Source: Cavia porcellus | Taxonomy: Eukaryota; Chordata; Mammalia; Rodentia; Caviidae | Length of the DNA: 64,000 bases | NCBI RefSeq assembly: GCF_034190915.1 | Contig: NW_026947543.1 | Coordinates: 930,001 to 994,000, forward strand | Reading direction: 5' to 3' | In this document: positions 50,544-61,422 of the stretch, one piece after another | Position numbering within the stretch: position 1 is the stretch's first letter | Layout: every line of letters begins with the position of its first letter | Made by a program: the position numbers and the translations under genes | The notes under the pieces: generated by a model | Seen by the model: only the letters and a program-made list of their open reading frames with translations | Databases searched by the model: none | Told to the model about the DNA's origin: nothing

Positions 50544-52985
50544 GGATGAATATTCTTGGCCTGGTATGCCACAGGATTCTCACTGAAGGCTTCACTGCTC
50601 AGCATTTGGGGATGGAAATGCTTGCCAATCTACACATGGATGTACTTTCAATGGGATATGAAATATGCCAGGGCATGGCAGATGTTCTCTGACATGTCCT
50701 ATCCTTGAGCATATGCTTTTCCCTTGTCATGTCTGTCATTTGGCTTAATCCTGTTCCCTAAGCTATTCAGTCAAGACTTGCTGGAATCATTCACCTGCAG
50801 TATAAGAGCTTTCTGTTAAATCTCTCAGCAGAAATCCTCTGCAAGCACATAGCTTTGGATATGAGAGACAGTGGTGGAAGTTGAATTTCAAGGGAAGATA
50901 TTTGAAAACAATGAAACAAGCCCCGAATAAGATCTTTACATGGTTCCCAGAAGAATATGTTTGGAAATACGGGGGAAGATGGAGATCAAGTCTGAGAAGA
51001 GTGCACATGCATTTTAAGGTACAAAAACCAGGGAAAAACATGGGAACCAAGAGAGCTGGTTAATTTGATGTAAAAATCTTTGATGATGAAAGGAAAATTA
51101 TATTCTCATGGTGATTTAATCAGGCTGTAGCAGTGAAGTTCTCATGTGGGTTGTCCTATGTTTGGCCTTCTGCATTGGCCAGTGGATGCAGGACAGGAGA
51201 TCTTCAAATAAATCTGGTGGAACACAAAATAGTGAAAAAAATATCAATCTAAATCCTGTGTATTCCTTCCCTTTGAGAACATATATGGATAATGTCCGGA
51301 GTTTCAAAAGAGAAAATGTCTATTGGGTCATGGTTTCACCAATGAAATGGTCACTTCACATAACATTTTGAATTTTGCTTTCACAGTTGCTCATGTACCG
51401 GGCCTGAGTAAAGCAAAATGCAGAGTAAGCCTCATCAATAGTTGTGCATTCCATAAGTGGTTTTAAAACCAGTGAAACCCTTTGGACCTAGTGTTTGTAT
51501 TTAATTGGTTGATTGGTTTTTCAAATTGTTTGTTTTACAATTTTTAACTTTGGGATTCAGGGAAGCCCTCACTCATAGTGTTTTAGATCTCTCCAAAAGC
51601 TCTGAAGTTATTGATGTAACAGCTATTACATGTTATAATTTTCTCCTATTAAAACTTGAAAGACTAACAGACTCTGCTACTTTTCATCTAAATTCAGTGT
51701 TGCGCTAAATTCAGTGCTGGACTTTATTTACAAGTCCTTTGAAATGTGTCCTCCTCTAGTCACTGGTCGTGCTCGAATGTACTTTCTTGTCAAGACAGGA
51801 TTTGAGCAAATTGATACAAGTATAGTTTGCCACTACTCTGGACCCCTGGTTAAATATCGAGTTGCCTAAATGGTGTGTGTTTTACTTTGATCTAAGCTCA
51901 CACGTTGCTCATCCAGTTAGAACCACAGGGCTCCAGGCCATAGCGTTCTAGGCCTAAACAAGAAAATTTCCATTTCATTTTGGGAGTTCATTCGTCTCTC
52001 ATAATTACTTTTTCTACAAATGTGTGCTTCAGGAAAGGCCCTGTGTAAATGTGGAGAGGCCCATTTTCATTCACTCACTTTCAGACTTTCTAAGATTTTC
52101 AGTTACTAGAGGTTTGCCCAGACTTGCCATTGTCAAGGGACAGTGCACTTCACTTGAAGTTGTGCAGTATTACTTCATGTGTCTCCGTGGAAATTCCACC
52201 AATGGGAAACTCTTGCTGTAGTCATCGCCAAGTGTTTCTGCCTAAGAAAATATAACTAACAAAGGATGTGGTTTCAAGTAGAATGAGGAATGGAGGGATA
52301 ATCTTTATTCCAGTGCACGTTGACCTTTCAAAGAAACAGTAATTCCTATGAAATAGGAGGTAAAATCTTTTGTAAAGAGACATGGATATGACATGCTCAA
52401 CTTTATGTCACATTTTTTAAAAAGCCAAGGGCATTTGAGAAATTCTTGGCTGCTGAATTGTCCCTTTTTTCAAATTTCTCTTAGGTAAGACACTCCAGTT
52501 TCTTCAAACCATGGTACTGTTCCTTCCATGTAAAAAACCAAAGCAAAAAACAAAATAAATTAAAACAAAACCCATCAAATTACATTTGAGAGCACACAAT
52601 TGCTCAGCAGGCCCACTATTCAAGAAGCTAGAGGTACAGAAGCCTCAGCCTTCAGTCCATGGCCTGAAGTTTTGTCTCTATCATGGCCCCTCAATTCCCT
52701 GGCATGTCCACATTAACTCATGAATCTTTACTCATTTCCTCTTCAAATGCACAGGATCCAATATATTTGAACCCTGTTCACCTGGGCTGTAATCATCCAA
52801 GGACACACCAGAGGAAGGGCAGCCAACCCCTTGCCTGGGGCCTTGGAGCTTATCACAATAGAAATGGAAACCTGAACAAGGGGAGCCAAAACAAAGAGAG
52901 TAATATTCCTATATCCTGAAACACAGAAGCTACCTATAGACTAGTAGTGGGATTTCACAAATTATGTACGAATCTCTGTGCACAT

Positions 52986-53143
52986 GCTTGGCATGGTCGC
53001 TCATGCCTACAATCCCAGCAATCTGGGGGCTGAGGTGGATGCATCCTTGGGAGTTCAAGTCCATCGTGGGTTACGGATTTATCTCAAGGCCTCTTTCAAC
53101 AACTACATAAGATGCTGTTTCCAAAAAGAGGACAACAGAAAAC
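52986..53143 (+). mobile_element. B1-like SINE, U14
   Basis: Same as the U13 copy. Confidence 0.66.
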
Positions 53144-54253
53144 TAGACACACTTGGTCTAGGTCCCGGGGTTCACTACATGAGTTGTGGAGTCTAAATAT
53201 TCCATGCCATGAGAAAATACCTGGGAGTTTTAGTGAAAGGGGCATTTGCATCCCTTTTCTAAAGGTTTCCCTTTCACCATGTTACATTTCAATTCTGGGA
53301 AAACCTGCTGGTGACAAGCTATCTAGCATTATGTTGGTTTAGGTATTCAGCTAGTACCTCATGTTTAGTGTTCAGGGTTATGCCGGAATGGCTGCAGACC
53401 TCCTTGAAATAGCTATTGCAGACAAGTGAACCCCGAGGAAGCTGGATAGTTGAAGCAGGCACTCCAAATATTCATGCACTGCAAGGATTCACTTTCATTT
53501 TGGGACTCATCTTCTGGTTGCTGGCTTTTAGTGCTAACTGATACTACCATGGTGGCAGTAATCCAGCAGAGACTGCATGTATGGTTTGCAGGTTTGCTTC
53601 CCAAGCCACCAGAAACTTGGCAGAACCCAAATCATTGTGGCATTTTCTTTCCTCCCCTGAAACATTTGACTTTCTAAGTTTGAAAATTGAATAGACTGGG
53701 CTAGTCAGGTTTGGACCCCATTTACCACCAACTGAGCTAAAGACAGAGCCAATTACTTCCCTCCACAAGTCAAAATATGTCAAATTTGCTTGGTCACCAC
53801 AACTTCAAAGAAAATTCTGAGGCAACTTAGAGTGGTGAATCAAATACTGCCTGATTGGAATGGCTGTGGTTGTATGAGGTGGAAAGCTGCAGAGTTGGGT
53901 TGAAACTGTTCACAGAAATCCACAGGCTTGTGGTTACCAGGCAACCACACTGGGCTGAGATTGGCTGAACATCACTGTGAGGTGGATTTTAGGCTCTAGG
54001 CTTGAAAATTTAAAAGACTGGGGTAGTCAAGTTTGGAACACATCGACCACAGACAGACCAAAAGGTCTTTCAAATACTTCCCTCCACTTCTCAAAATATG
54101 TCAAATTTTATTGATCACTACAAGTGTAAAAAAAATTCTGAGGCAACAAAGAGAGGCTAATCAAATACTGCATGATTGGAATGGCTGTGGTTGTATGAGG
54201 TGGAAAGATGCAGAGTTGGGCTGAAATAGTTCGCAGAAAGCCACAAGCTTGTG

Positions 54254-54415
54254 GTTGCCAGGCAACCACACTGGGCTGTGATTGGCTGAGCACCATTGTG
54301 AGCTGGACTTTAGGCATTAGGATACAAGTGTGCAGTAGGAGACCTGAGTCACAATGCTGGGCGTTGCCATGGAGACCTCAGTGGCACAGAGGACTTGTAG
54401 GGCAAGATTTAAATA
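54254..54415 (+). promoter_or_regulatory. Candidate promoter of U15
   Basis: X-box at 54254-54266 and TTTAAATA at 54408-54415; all motifs intact. The segment between ATTGG and AP-1 carries GGCATTAGG as in U1. Confidence 0.45.
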
Positions 54416-56858
54416 GGATGAATATTCTTGGTCTGGTATGCCACAGGATTCTCACTGAAGGCTTCACGGCTCAGAATTTGGGGATGGAAATGCTTGCCAA
54501 TCTACACATGTATGTACTTTCAATGGGATATGAAATATGCCAGGGCCTGGCAGATGTTCTCTGACATGTCCTATCCTTGAGCATATGCTTTTCAGTTGTC
54601 ATGTCTGTCATTTGGCTGAGTCCTGTTCCCTAAGCTATTCAGTCAAGACTTGCTGGAATCATTCACCTGCAGTATAAGAGCTTTCTGTTAAATCTCTCAG
54701 CAGAAATCCTCTGCAAGCACATAGCTTTGGATATGAGAGACAGTGGTGGAAGTTGAATTTCAAGGGCAGATATTTGAAAACAATGAAACAAGCCCCGAAT
54801 AAGATCTTTACATGGTTCCCAGATGAATATGTTTGGAAATACGGGGGAAGATGGAGATCAAGTCTGAGAAGAGTGCACCTGCATTTTAAGGTACAAAAAC
54901 CAGGGAAAAACATGGGAACCAAGAGAGCTGGTTACTTTGATGTAAAAATCTTTGATGATGAAAGGAAAATTATATTCTCATGGTGATTTAATCAGGCTGT
55001 AGCAGTGAAGTTCTCATGGTGGTTGTTCTATGTGTGGCCTTCTGCATTGGCCAGTGGATGCAGGACAGGAGATCTTCAAATAAATCTGGTGGAACACAAA
55101 ATAGTGAAAAAAATATCAATCTAAATCCTGTGTATTCCTTCCCTTTGAGAACATATATGGATAATGTCCGGAGTTTCAAAAGAGAAAATGTCTATTGGGT
55201 CATGGTTTCACCAATGAAATGGTCACTTCACATAACATTTTGAATTTTGCTTTCACATTTGCTCATGTACCGGGACTGAGTAAAGCAGAATGCAGAGTAA
55301 GCCTCATCAATGGTTGTGCATTCCATAAGTGGTTTTAAAACCAGTGAAACCCTTTGGACCTAGTGTTTGTATTTAATTGGTTGATAGGTTTTTCAAATTG
55401 TTTGTTTTACTATTTTTAACTTTGGGAGTCAGCGAAGCCCTCACTCATAGTGATTTAGACCTCTCCAAAAGCTCTGAAGTTATTCATGTAACAGCTATTA
55501 CATGTTATAAGTTTCTCCTATTAAAACTTGAAAGACTAACAGACTCTGCTACTTTTCATCTAAATTCAGTGTTGGGCTAAATTCAGTGTTGGACTTTTTT
55601 TTACAAGTCCTTTGAAATGTGTCCTCCTCTAGTCACTGGTCGTGTTGGAATATACTTTCTTGTGAAGACAGGATTTGAGCAAATTGACACAAGTAGAGTT
55701 TGCCACTACTCTGGACACCTGGTTAAATATCGAGTTGCCTAAATGGTGTGTGTTTTACTTTGATCTCTGCTCACACTTTGCTCATCCAGTTAGAACCACA
55801 GGGCTCCAGGCCATAGCGTTCTAGGCCTAAACAAGAAAAATTCCATTCCATTTTTGGAGTTCATTTGTCTCTCATAATTACTTTTTCTACAAATGTGTGC
55901 TTCACGAGAGGCCCTGTGTAAATGTGGAGAGGCCCATTTTCATTCACTCACTTTCAGACTTTCTAAGATTTTCAGTTACTAGAGGTTTGCCCAGACTTGC
56001 CATTGTCAAGGGACAGTGCACTTCACTTGAAGTTGTGCAGTATTACTTCATGTGTCTCCGTGGAAATTCCACCAATGGGAACCTCTTGCTGTACTCATCT
56101 CCAAGTGTTTCTGCCTAAGAAAATATAACTAACAAAGGATGTGGTTTGAAGCAGAATGAGGAATGGAGGGATAATCTTTATTTCAGTGCAGGTTGACCTT
56201 TCAAAGAAACAGTAATTCCTATGAAATAGGAGGTAAAATCTTTTGTAAAGAGACATGGATATGACATGCTCAAATTTATGTCACATTTTTTAAAAAGCCA
56301 AGGGCATTTGAGAAATTCTTGGCTGCTGAATTGTCCCTTTTTTCAAATTTCTCTGAGGTAAGACACTCCAGTTTTTTCAAACCATGGTACTGTTCCTTCC
56401 ATGTAAAAAACCAAAGCAAAAAACAAAATAAATTAAAACAAAACCCATCAAATTACATTTGAGAGCACACAATTGCTCAGCATGCCCACTATTCAAGAAA
56501 CTAGAGGTACAGAAGCCTCAGCCTTCAGCCCATGGCCTGAAGTTTTGTCTCTATCATGGCCCCTCAATTCCCTGGCATGTCCACATTAACTCATGAATCT
56601 TTACTCATTTCCTCTTCAAATGCACAGGATCCAATATATTTGAACCCTGTTCACCTGGGCTGTAATCATCCAAGGACACACAAGAGGAAGGGCATCCACC
56701 CACTTGCCTGGGGCCTTGGAGCTTATCAAAATAGAAATGGAAACCAGAACAAGGGGAGCCAAAACAAAGAGAGGAATATTCCTAAAGTCTGAAACACAAA
56801 AGCTACCTATAGACCAGTAGTGGGATTTCACAAATTATGTAAGAATCTCTGTGCACAT

Positions 56859-57016
56859 GCTTGGCATGGTCGCTCATGCCTATAATACCAGCAATGTGGG
56901 GGCTGAGGTGGATGGATCCTTGGAAGTTCCAGTCCATCGTGGGCTATGAATTTATCTCAAGGCCACTTCCAACAACTACATAAGATGCTGTTTCCAAAAA
57001 GAGGACAACAGAAAAC
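56859..57016 (+). mobile_element. B1-like SINE, U15
   Basis: GTTCCAGTCC form with private ATAATACCAGCAATGTGG and CACTTCCAAC. Confidence 0.66.
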
Positions 57017-58135
57017 TAGACACACTTGGTCTAGGTCCCGGGTTTCACTACATGAGTTGTGAAGTCTAAATATTCCATGCCATGAGAAAATACCTGGGAT
57101 TTTTAGTGAAAGGGGCATTTGCATCCCTTTTCTAAGGGTTTCCCTTTCACCATGTTACATTTGAATTCTGGGAAAACCTGCTGGTGACAAGCTATCTAGC
57201 ATTATGTTGGTTTAGGTATTGAGCTAGTACCTCATGTTTAGTGTTCAGGGTTATGCTGGAATGGCTGCAGACCTCCTTGAAATAGCTATTGCAGACAAGT
57301 GAACCCCGAGGAAGCTGGATAGTTGAAGCAGGCACTCCAAATATTCATGCACTGCAAGGATTCACTTTCATTTTGGGACTCATCTTCTGGTTGCTGGCTT
57401 TTAGTGCTAACTGATACTACCATGGTGGCAGTAATCCAGCAGAGACTGCATGTATGGTTTGCAGGTTTGCTTCCCAAGCCACCAGAAACTTGGCAGAACA
57501 CAAATCATTGTGGCATTTTCTTTCCTCCCCTGAAACATTTGGCTTTCTAAGTTTGAAAATTGAATAGACTGGGCTAGTCAGGTTTGGACCCCATGTACCA
57601 CCAACTGAGCTAAAGACAGAGCCAATTACTTCCCTCCACTTTTCAAAATATGTCAAATTTGCTTGGTCACCACAACTTCAAACAAAATTCTGAGGCAACT
57701 TAGAGAGGTGAATCAAATACTGCCTGATTGGAATGGCTGTGGTTGTATGAGGTGGAAAGCTGCAGAGTTGGGCTGAAACTGTTCACAGAAATCCACAGGC
57801 TTGTGGTTGCCAGGCAACCACACTGGGCTGAGATTGGCTGTACATCACTGTGAGGTGGATTTTAGGCTCTAGGTTTGAAAATTTAAAAGACTGGGGTAGT
57901 CAAGTTTGGAACATATCGACCACAGACAGACCAAAAGATCTTTCAATTACTTCCCTCCACTTCTCAAAATATGTCAAATTTTCTTGATCACTACAACTGT
58001 AAAAAAATTCTGAGGCAACATAGAGAGGCTAATCAAGTACTGCATGATTGGAATGGCTGTGGCTGTATGAGGTGGAAAGCTGCAGAGTTGGGCTGAAACA
58101 GTTCACAGAAAGCCACAAGCTTGTGGTTGCCAGGC

Positions 58136-58288
58136 AACCACACAGGGCTGTGATTGGCTGAGCACCATTTTGAGCTGGACTTTGGGCTCTAGGATACAAG
58201 TGTGCAGTAGGAGACCTGAGTCACAATGCTGGGCGTTGCCATGGAGACCTCAGTGGCATAGAGGACCTGGTAGGGCAAGATTTAAATA
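58136..58288 (+). promoter_or_regulatory. Candidate promoter of U16
   Basis: X-box at 58136-58148 and TTTAAATA at 58281-58288; ATTGG, TGAGTCA and GTTGCCATGGAGAC are intact despite several private substitutions around them (CACAGGGCTG, CATTTTGAGC, TTTGGGC). Confidence 0.45.
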
Positions 58289-60729
58289 GGATGAATATTC
58301 TTGGCATGGTATGCCACAGGATTCTCACTGAAGGCTTCACTGCTCAGAATTTGGGGATGGAAGTGGTTGCCAATCTACACATGGATGTACTTTCAATGGG
58401 ATATGAAATATGCCAGGGCCTGGCAGATGTTCTCTGACATGTCCTATCCTTGAACATATGATTTTCCCTTGTTATGTCTGTCATTTGGCTGAGTCCTGTT
58501 CCCTAAGCTATTCAGTCAAGACTTGCTGGAATCATTCACCTGCAGTATAAGAGCTTTCTGTGAAATTTCTCAGCAGAAATACTCTGCAAGCACATAGCTT
58601 TGGATATGAGAGACAGTGGTGGAAGTTGAATTTCAAGGGCAGATATTTGAAAACAATGAAACAAGCCCCGAATAAGATCTTTACATGTTTCCCAGATGAA
58701 TATGTTTGGAAATACGGGGAAAGATGGAGATCAAGACTGAGAAGAGTGCACACCCATTTCAAGGTACAATAACCAGGGAAAAACATGGGAAAGCAAGAGA
58801 GCTGGTTAATTTGATGTAAAAATCTTTGATGATGAAAGGAAAATTATATTCTCATGGTGATTTAATCAGGCTGTAGCAGTGAACTTCTCATGTTGGTTGT
58901 CCTATGTGTGGCCTTCTGCATTGGTCAGTGGATGCAGGACAGGAGATCTTCAAATAAATCTGGTGGAACACAAAATAGTGAAAAAATATCAATCTAAATC
59001 CTGTGTATTCCTTCCCTTTGAGAACATATATGGATAATGTCCGGAGTTTCAAAAGAGAAAATGTCTATTGGGTCATGGTTTCACCAATGAAATGGTCACT
59101 TCACATAACATTTTGAATTTTGCTTTCACAGTTGCTCATGTACCGGACCTTAGTAAACAGAATGCAGAGTAAGCCTCATCAATAGTTGTGCATTCCATAA
59201 GTGGTTTTAAAACCAGTGAAACCCTTTGGACCTAGTGTTTGTATTTAATTGGTTGATTGGTTTTTCAAATTGTTTGTTTTACTATTTTTAACTTTGGGAG
59301 TCAGGGAAGCCCTCACTCATAGTGATTCAGACCTCTCCAGAAGCTCTGAAGTTATTCATGTAACAGCTATTACATGTTATAAGTTTCTCCTATTAAAACT
59401 TGAAAGAATAACAGACTTTGCTACTTTTCATCTAAATTCAGTGTTGCGCTAAATTCAGTGTTGTACTTTTTTTTACAAGTCCTTTGAAATGTGTCCTCCT
59501 CTAGTCACTGGTCGTGCTGGAATGTACTTTTTGTGAAGACAGGATTTGAGCAAAGTGACACAAGTACAGTTTGCCACTACTCTGGACACCTGGTTAAATA
59601 TCGAGTTCCCTAAATGGTATGTGTTTTACTTTGATCTCTGCTCACACTTTGCTCATCCAGTTAGAACCACAGGGCTCCAGGCCATAGCGTTCTAGGCCTA
59701 AACAAGAAAATTTCCATTCCGTTTTGGTAGTTCATTCGGCTCTCATAATTACTTTTTCCACAAATGTGTGCTTCAGGAGAGTCCGGGTCTAAATGTGGAG
59801 AGGCCCATTTTCATTCACTCACTTTTAAACTTTCTAAGATTTTCAGTTACTAGAGGTTTTCCCAGACTTGCCATTGTCAAGGGACAGTGCACTTCACTTG
59901 AAGTTGTGCAGTATTACTTCATGTGTCTCCGTGGAAATTCCACCAATGGGAAACTCTTGCTGTAGTCATCTCCAAGTGTTTCTGCGTAAGAAAATATAAC
60001 TAACAAAGGATGTGCTTTCAAGCAGAATGAGGAATGGAGAGATAATCTTTGTTTCAGTGCAGGTTGACCTTTCAGAGAAACAGTAATTCCTATGAAATAG
60101 GAGGTAAAACCTTTTGTAAAGAGACATGGATATGACATGCTCAACTTTATGTCACATTTTTTAAAAAGCCAAGGGCATTTCAGAAATTCTTGGCTGCTGA
60201 ATTGTCCCTTTTTTCAAATTTCTCTTAGGTAACACACTCCAGTTTCTTCAAACCATGGTACTGTTCCTTCCACGTAAAAAACCAAAGCAAAAATCAAAAT
60301 AAATTAAAACAAAACCCATCAAATTACATTTGAGAGCACACAATTGCTCAGCAGGCCCACTATTCAAGAAGGTAGAGGTACAGAAGCCTCAACCTTCAGC
60401 CCATGGCCTGAAGTTTTGTCTCTATCATGGCCCCTCAATTCCCTGGCATGTCCACATTAACTCATGAATCTTTACTCATTTCCTCATCAAATGCACAGGA
60501 TCCAATATATTTGAACCCTGTTCACCTGGGCTGTAATCATCCAAGGACACACCAGAGGAAGGGCAGCCACCCCCTTGCCTGGGGCCTTGGAGCTTATCAC
60601 AATATAAATGGAAACCTGAACAAGGGGAGCCAAAACAAAGAGAGGAATATTCCTAAAGTCTGAAACACAGAAGCTACCTATAGACCAGTAGTGGGATTTC
60701 ACAAATTATGTAAGAATCTCTGTGCACAT

Positions 60730-60887
60730 GCTTGGCATGGTCGCTCATGCCTATAATCCCAGCAATCTGGGGGCTGAGGTGGATGGATCCTTGGGAGTTC
60801 CAGTCCATCGTGGGCTACGAATTTATCTCAAGGCCTCTTTCAACAACTACATAAGATGCTGTTTCCAAAAAGAGGACAACAGAAAAC
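60730..60887 (+). mobile_element. B1-like SINE, U16
   Basis: GTTCCAGTCC form with GGCTACGAATTT. The U17 copy lies beyond the end of the window. Confidence 0.66.
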
Positions 60888-61422
60888 TAGACACACTTGG
60901 TATAGGTACCGGGGTTCACTACATGAGTTGTGAAGTCTAAATATTCCATGCCATGAGAAAATACCTGGGATTTTTAGTGAAAGGGGCATTTGCATCCCTT
61001 TTCTAAGGGTTTCCCTTTCACCATATTACATTTGAATTCTGGGAAAACCTGCTGGTGACAAGCTATCTAGCATTATGTTGGTTTAGGTATTGAGCTAGTA
61101 CCTCATGTTTAGTGTTCAGGGTTATGCTGGAATGGCTGCAGACCTCCTTGAAATAGCTATTGCAGACAAGTGAACCCCGAGGAAGCTGGATAGTTGAAGT
61201 AGGCACTCCAAATATTCATGCACTGCAAGGATTCACTTTCATTTTGGGACTCATCTTCTGGTTGCTGGCTTTTAGTGCTAACTGATACTACCATGGTGGC
61301 AGTAATCCAGCAGAGACTGCATGTATGGTTTGCAGGTTTGCTTCCCAAGACAGAAGAAACTTGGCAGAACCCAAATCATTGTGGCATTTTCTTTCCTCCC
61401 CTGAAATATTTGGCTTTCTAAG

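Larger units (their letters stand above)
49808..53678 (+). repeat. Unit U14 (3871 bp, near-duplicate of U13)
   Basis: Copy A is 49808-50129 and copy B is 50130-50449. Copy A matches U15 (TTTACCACC, CCACAAGTC, GGCTTGAAAATT) while the rest matches U13. Inside the U13-like part I found one clear difference, CAGCATTTGG near 50599 against CAGAATTTGG in U13. Confidence 0.96.
53679..57551 (+). repeat. Unit U15 (3873 bp)
   Basis: Copy A is 53679-54000 and copy B is 54001-54321. It switches from U14-like to U1-like after about 54070 (AAATACTTCC, TTTATTGATC, GGCATTAGG, TGGTCTGG). It has private changes including CAACATTTGCTC-type loss of the CACAG acceptor near 55256 and CTCTGAGGTAAG near 56351. Confidence 0.96.
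57552..61422 (+). repeat. Unit U16 (3871 bp, divergent)
   Basis: Copy A is 57552-57873 and copy B is 57874-58193. It holds more private substitutions than central units (CCGGACCTTAG near 59143, TTTTAAACTTTC near 59823, CTTTGTTTCAG near 60046, AAGACAGAAGAAAC near 61347), as expected for a unit away from the most recently homogenised block. Confidence 0.96.

Noticed and set aside
54208..54564. 118-codon plus-strand frame in U15, the longest in the window
   Set aside because: It is opened by a single private change creating ATG (GAAAGATGCAG) and spans the X-box and TATA-like promoter; no other unit has it and no domain is recognised.
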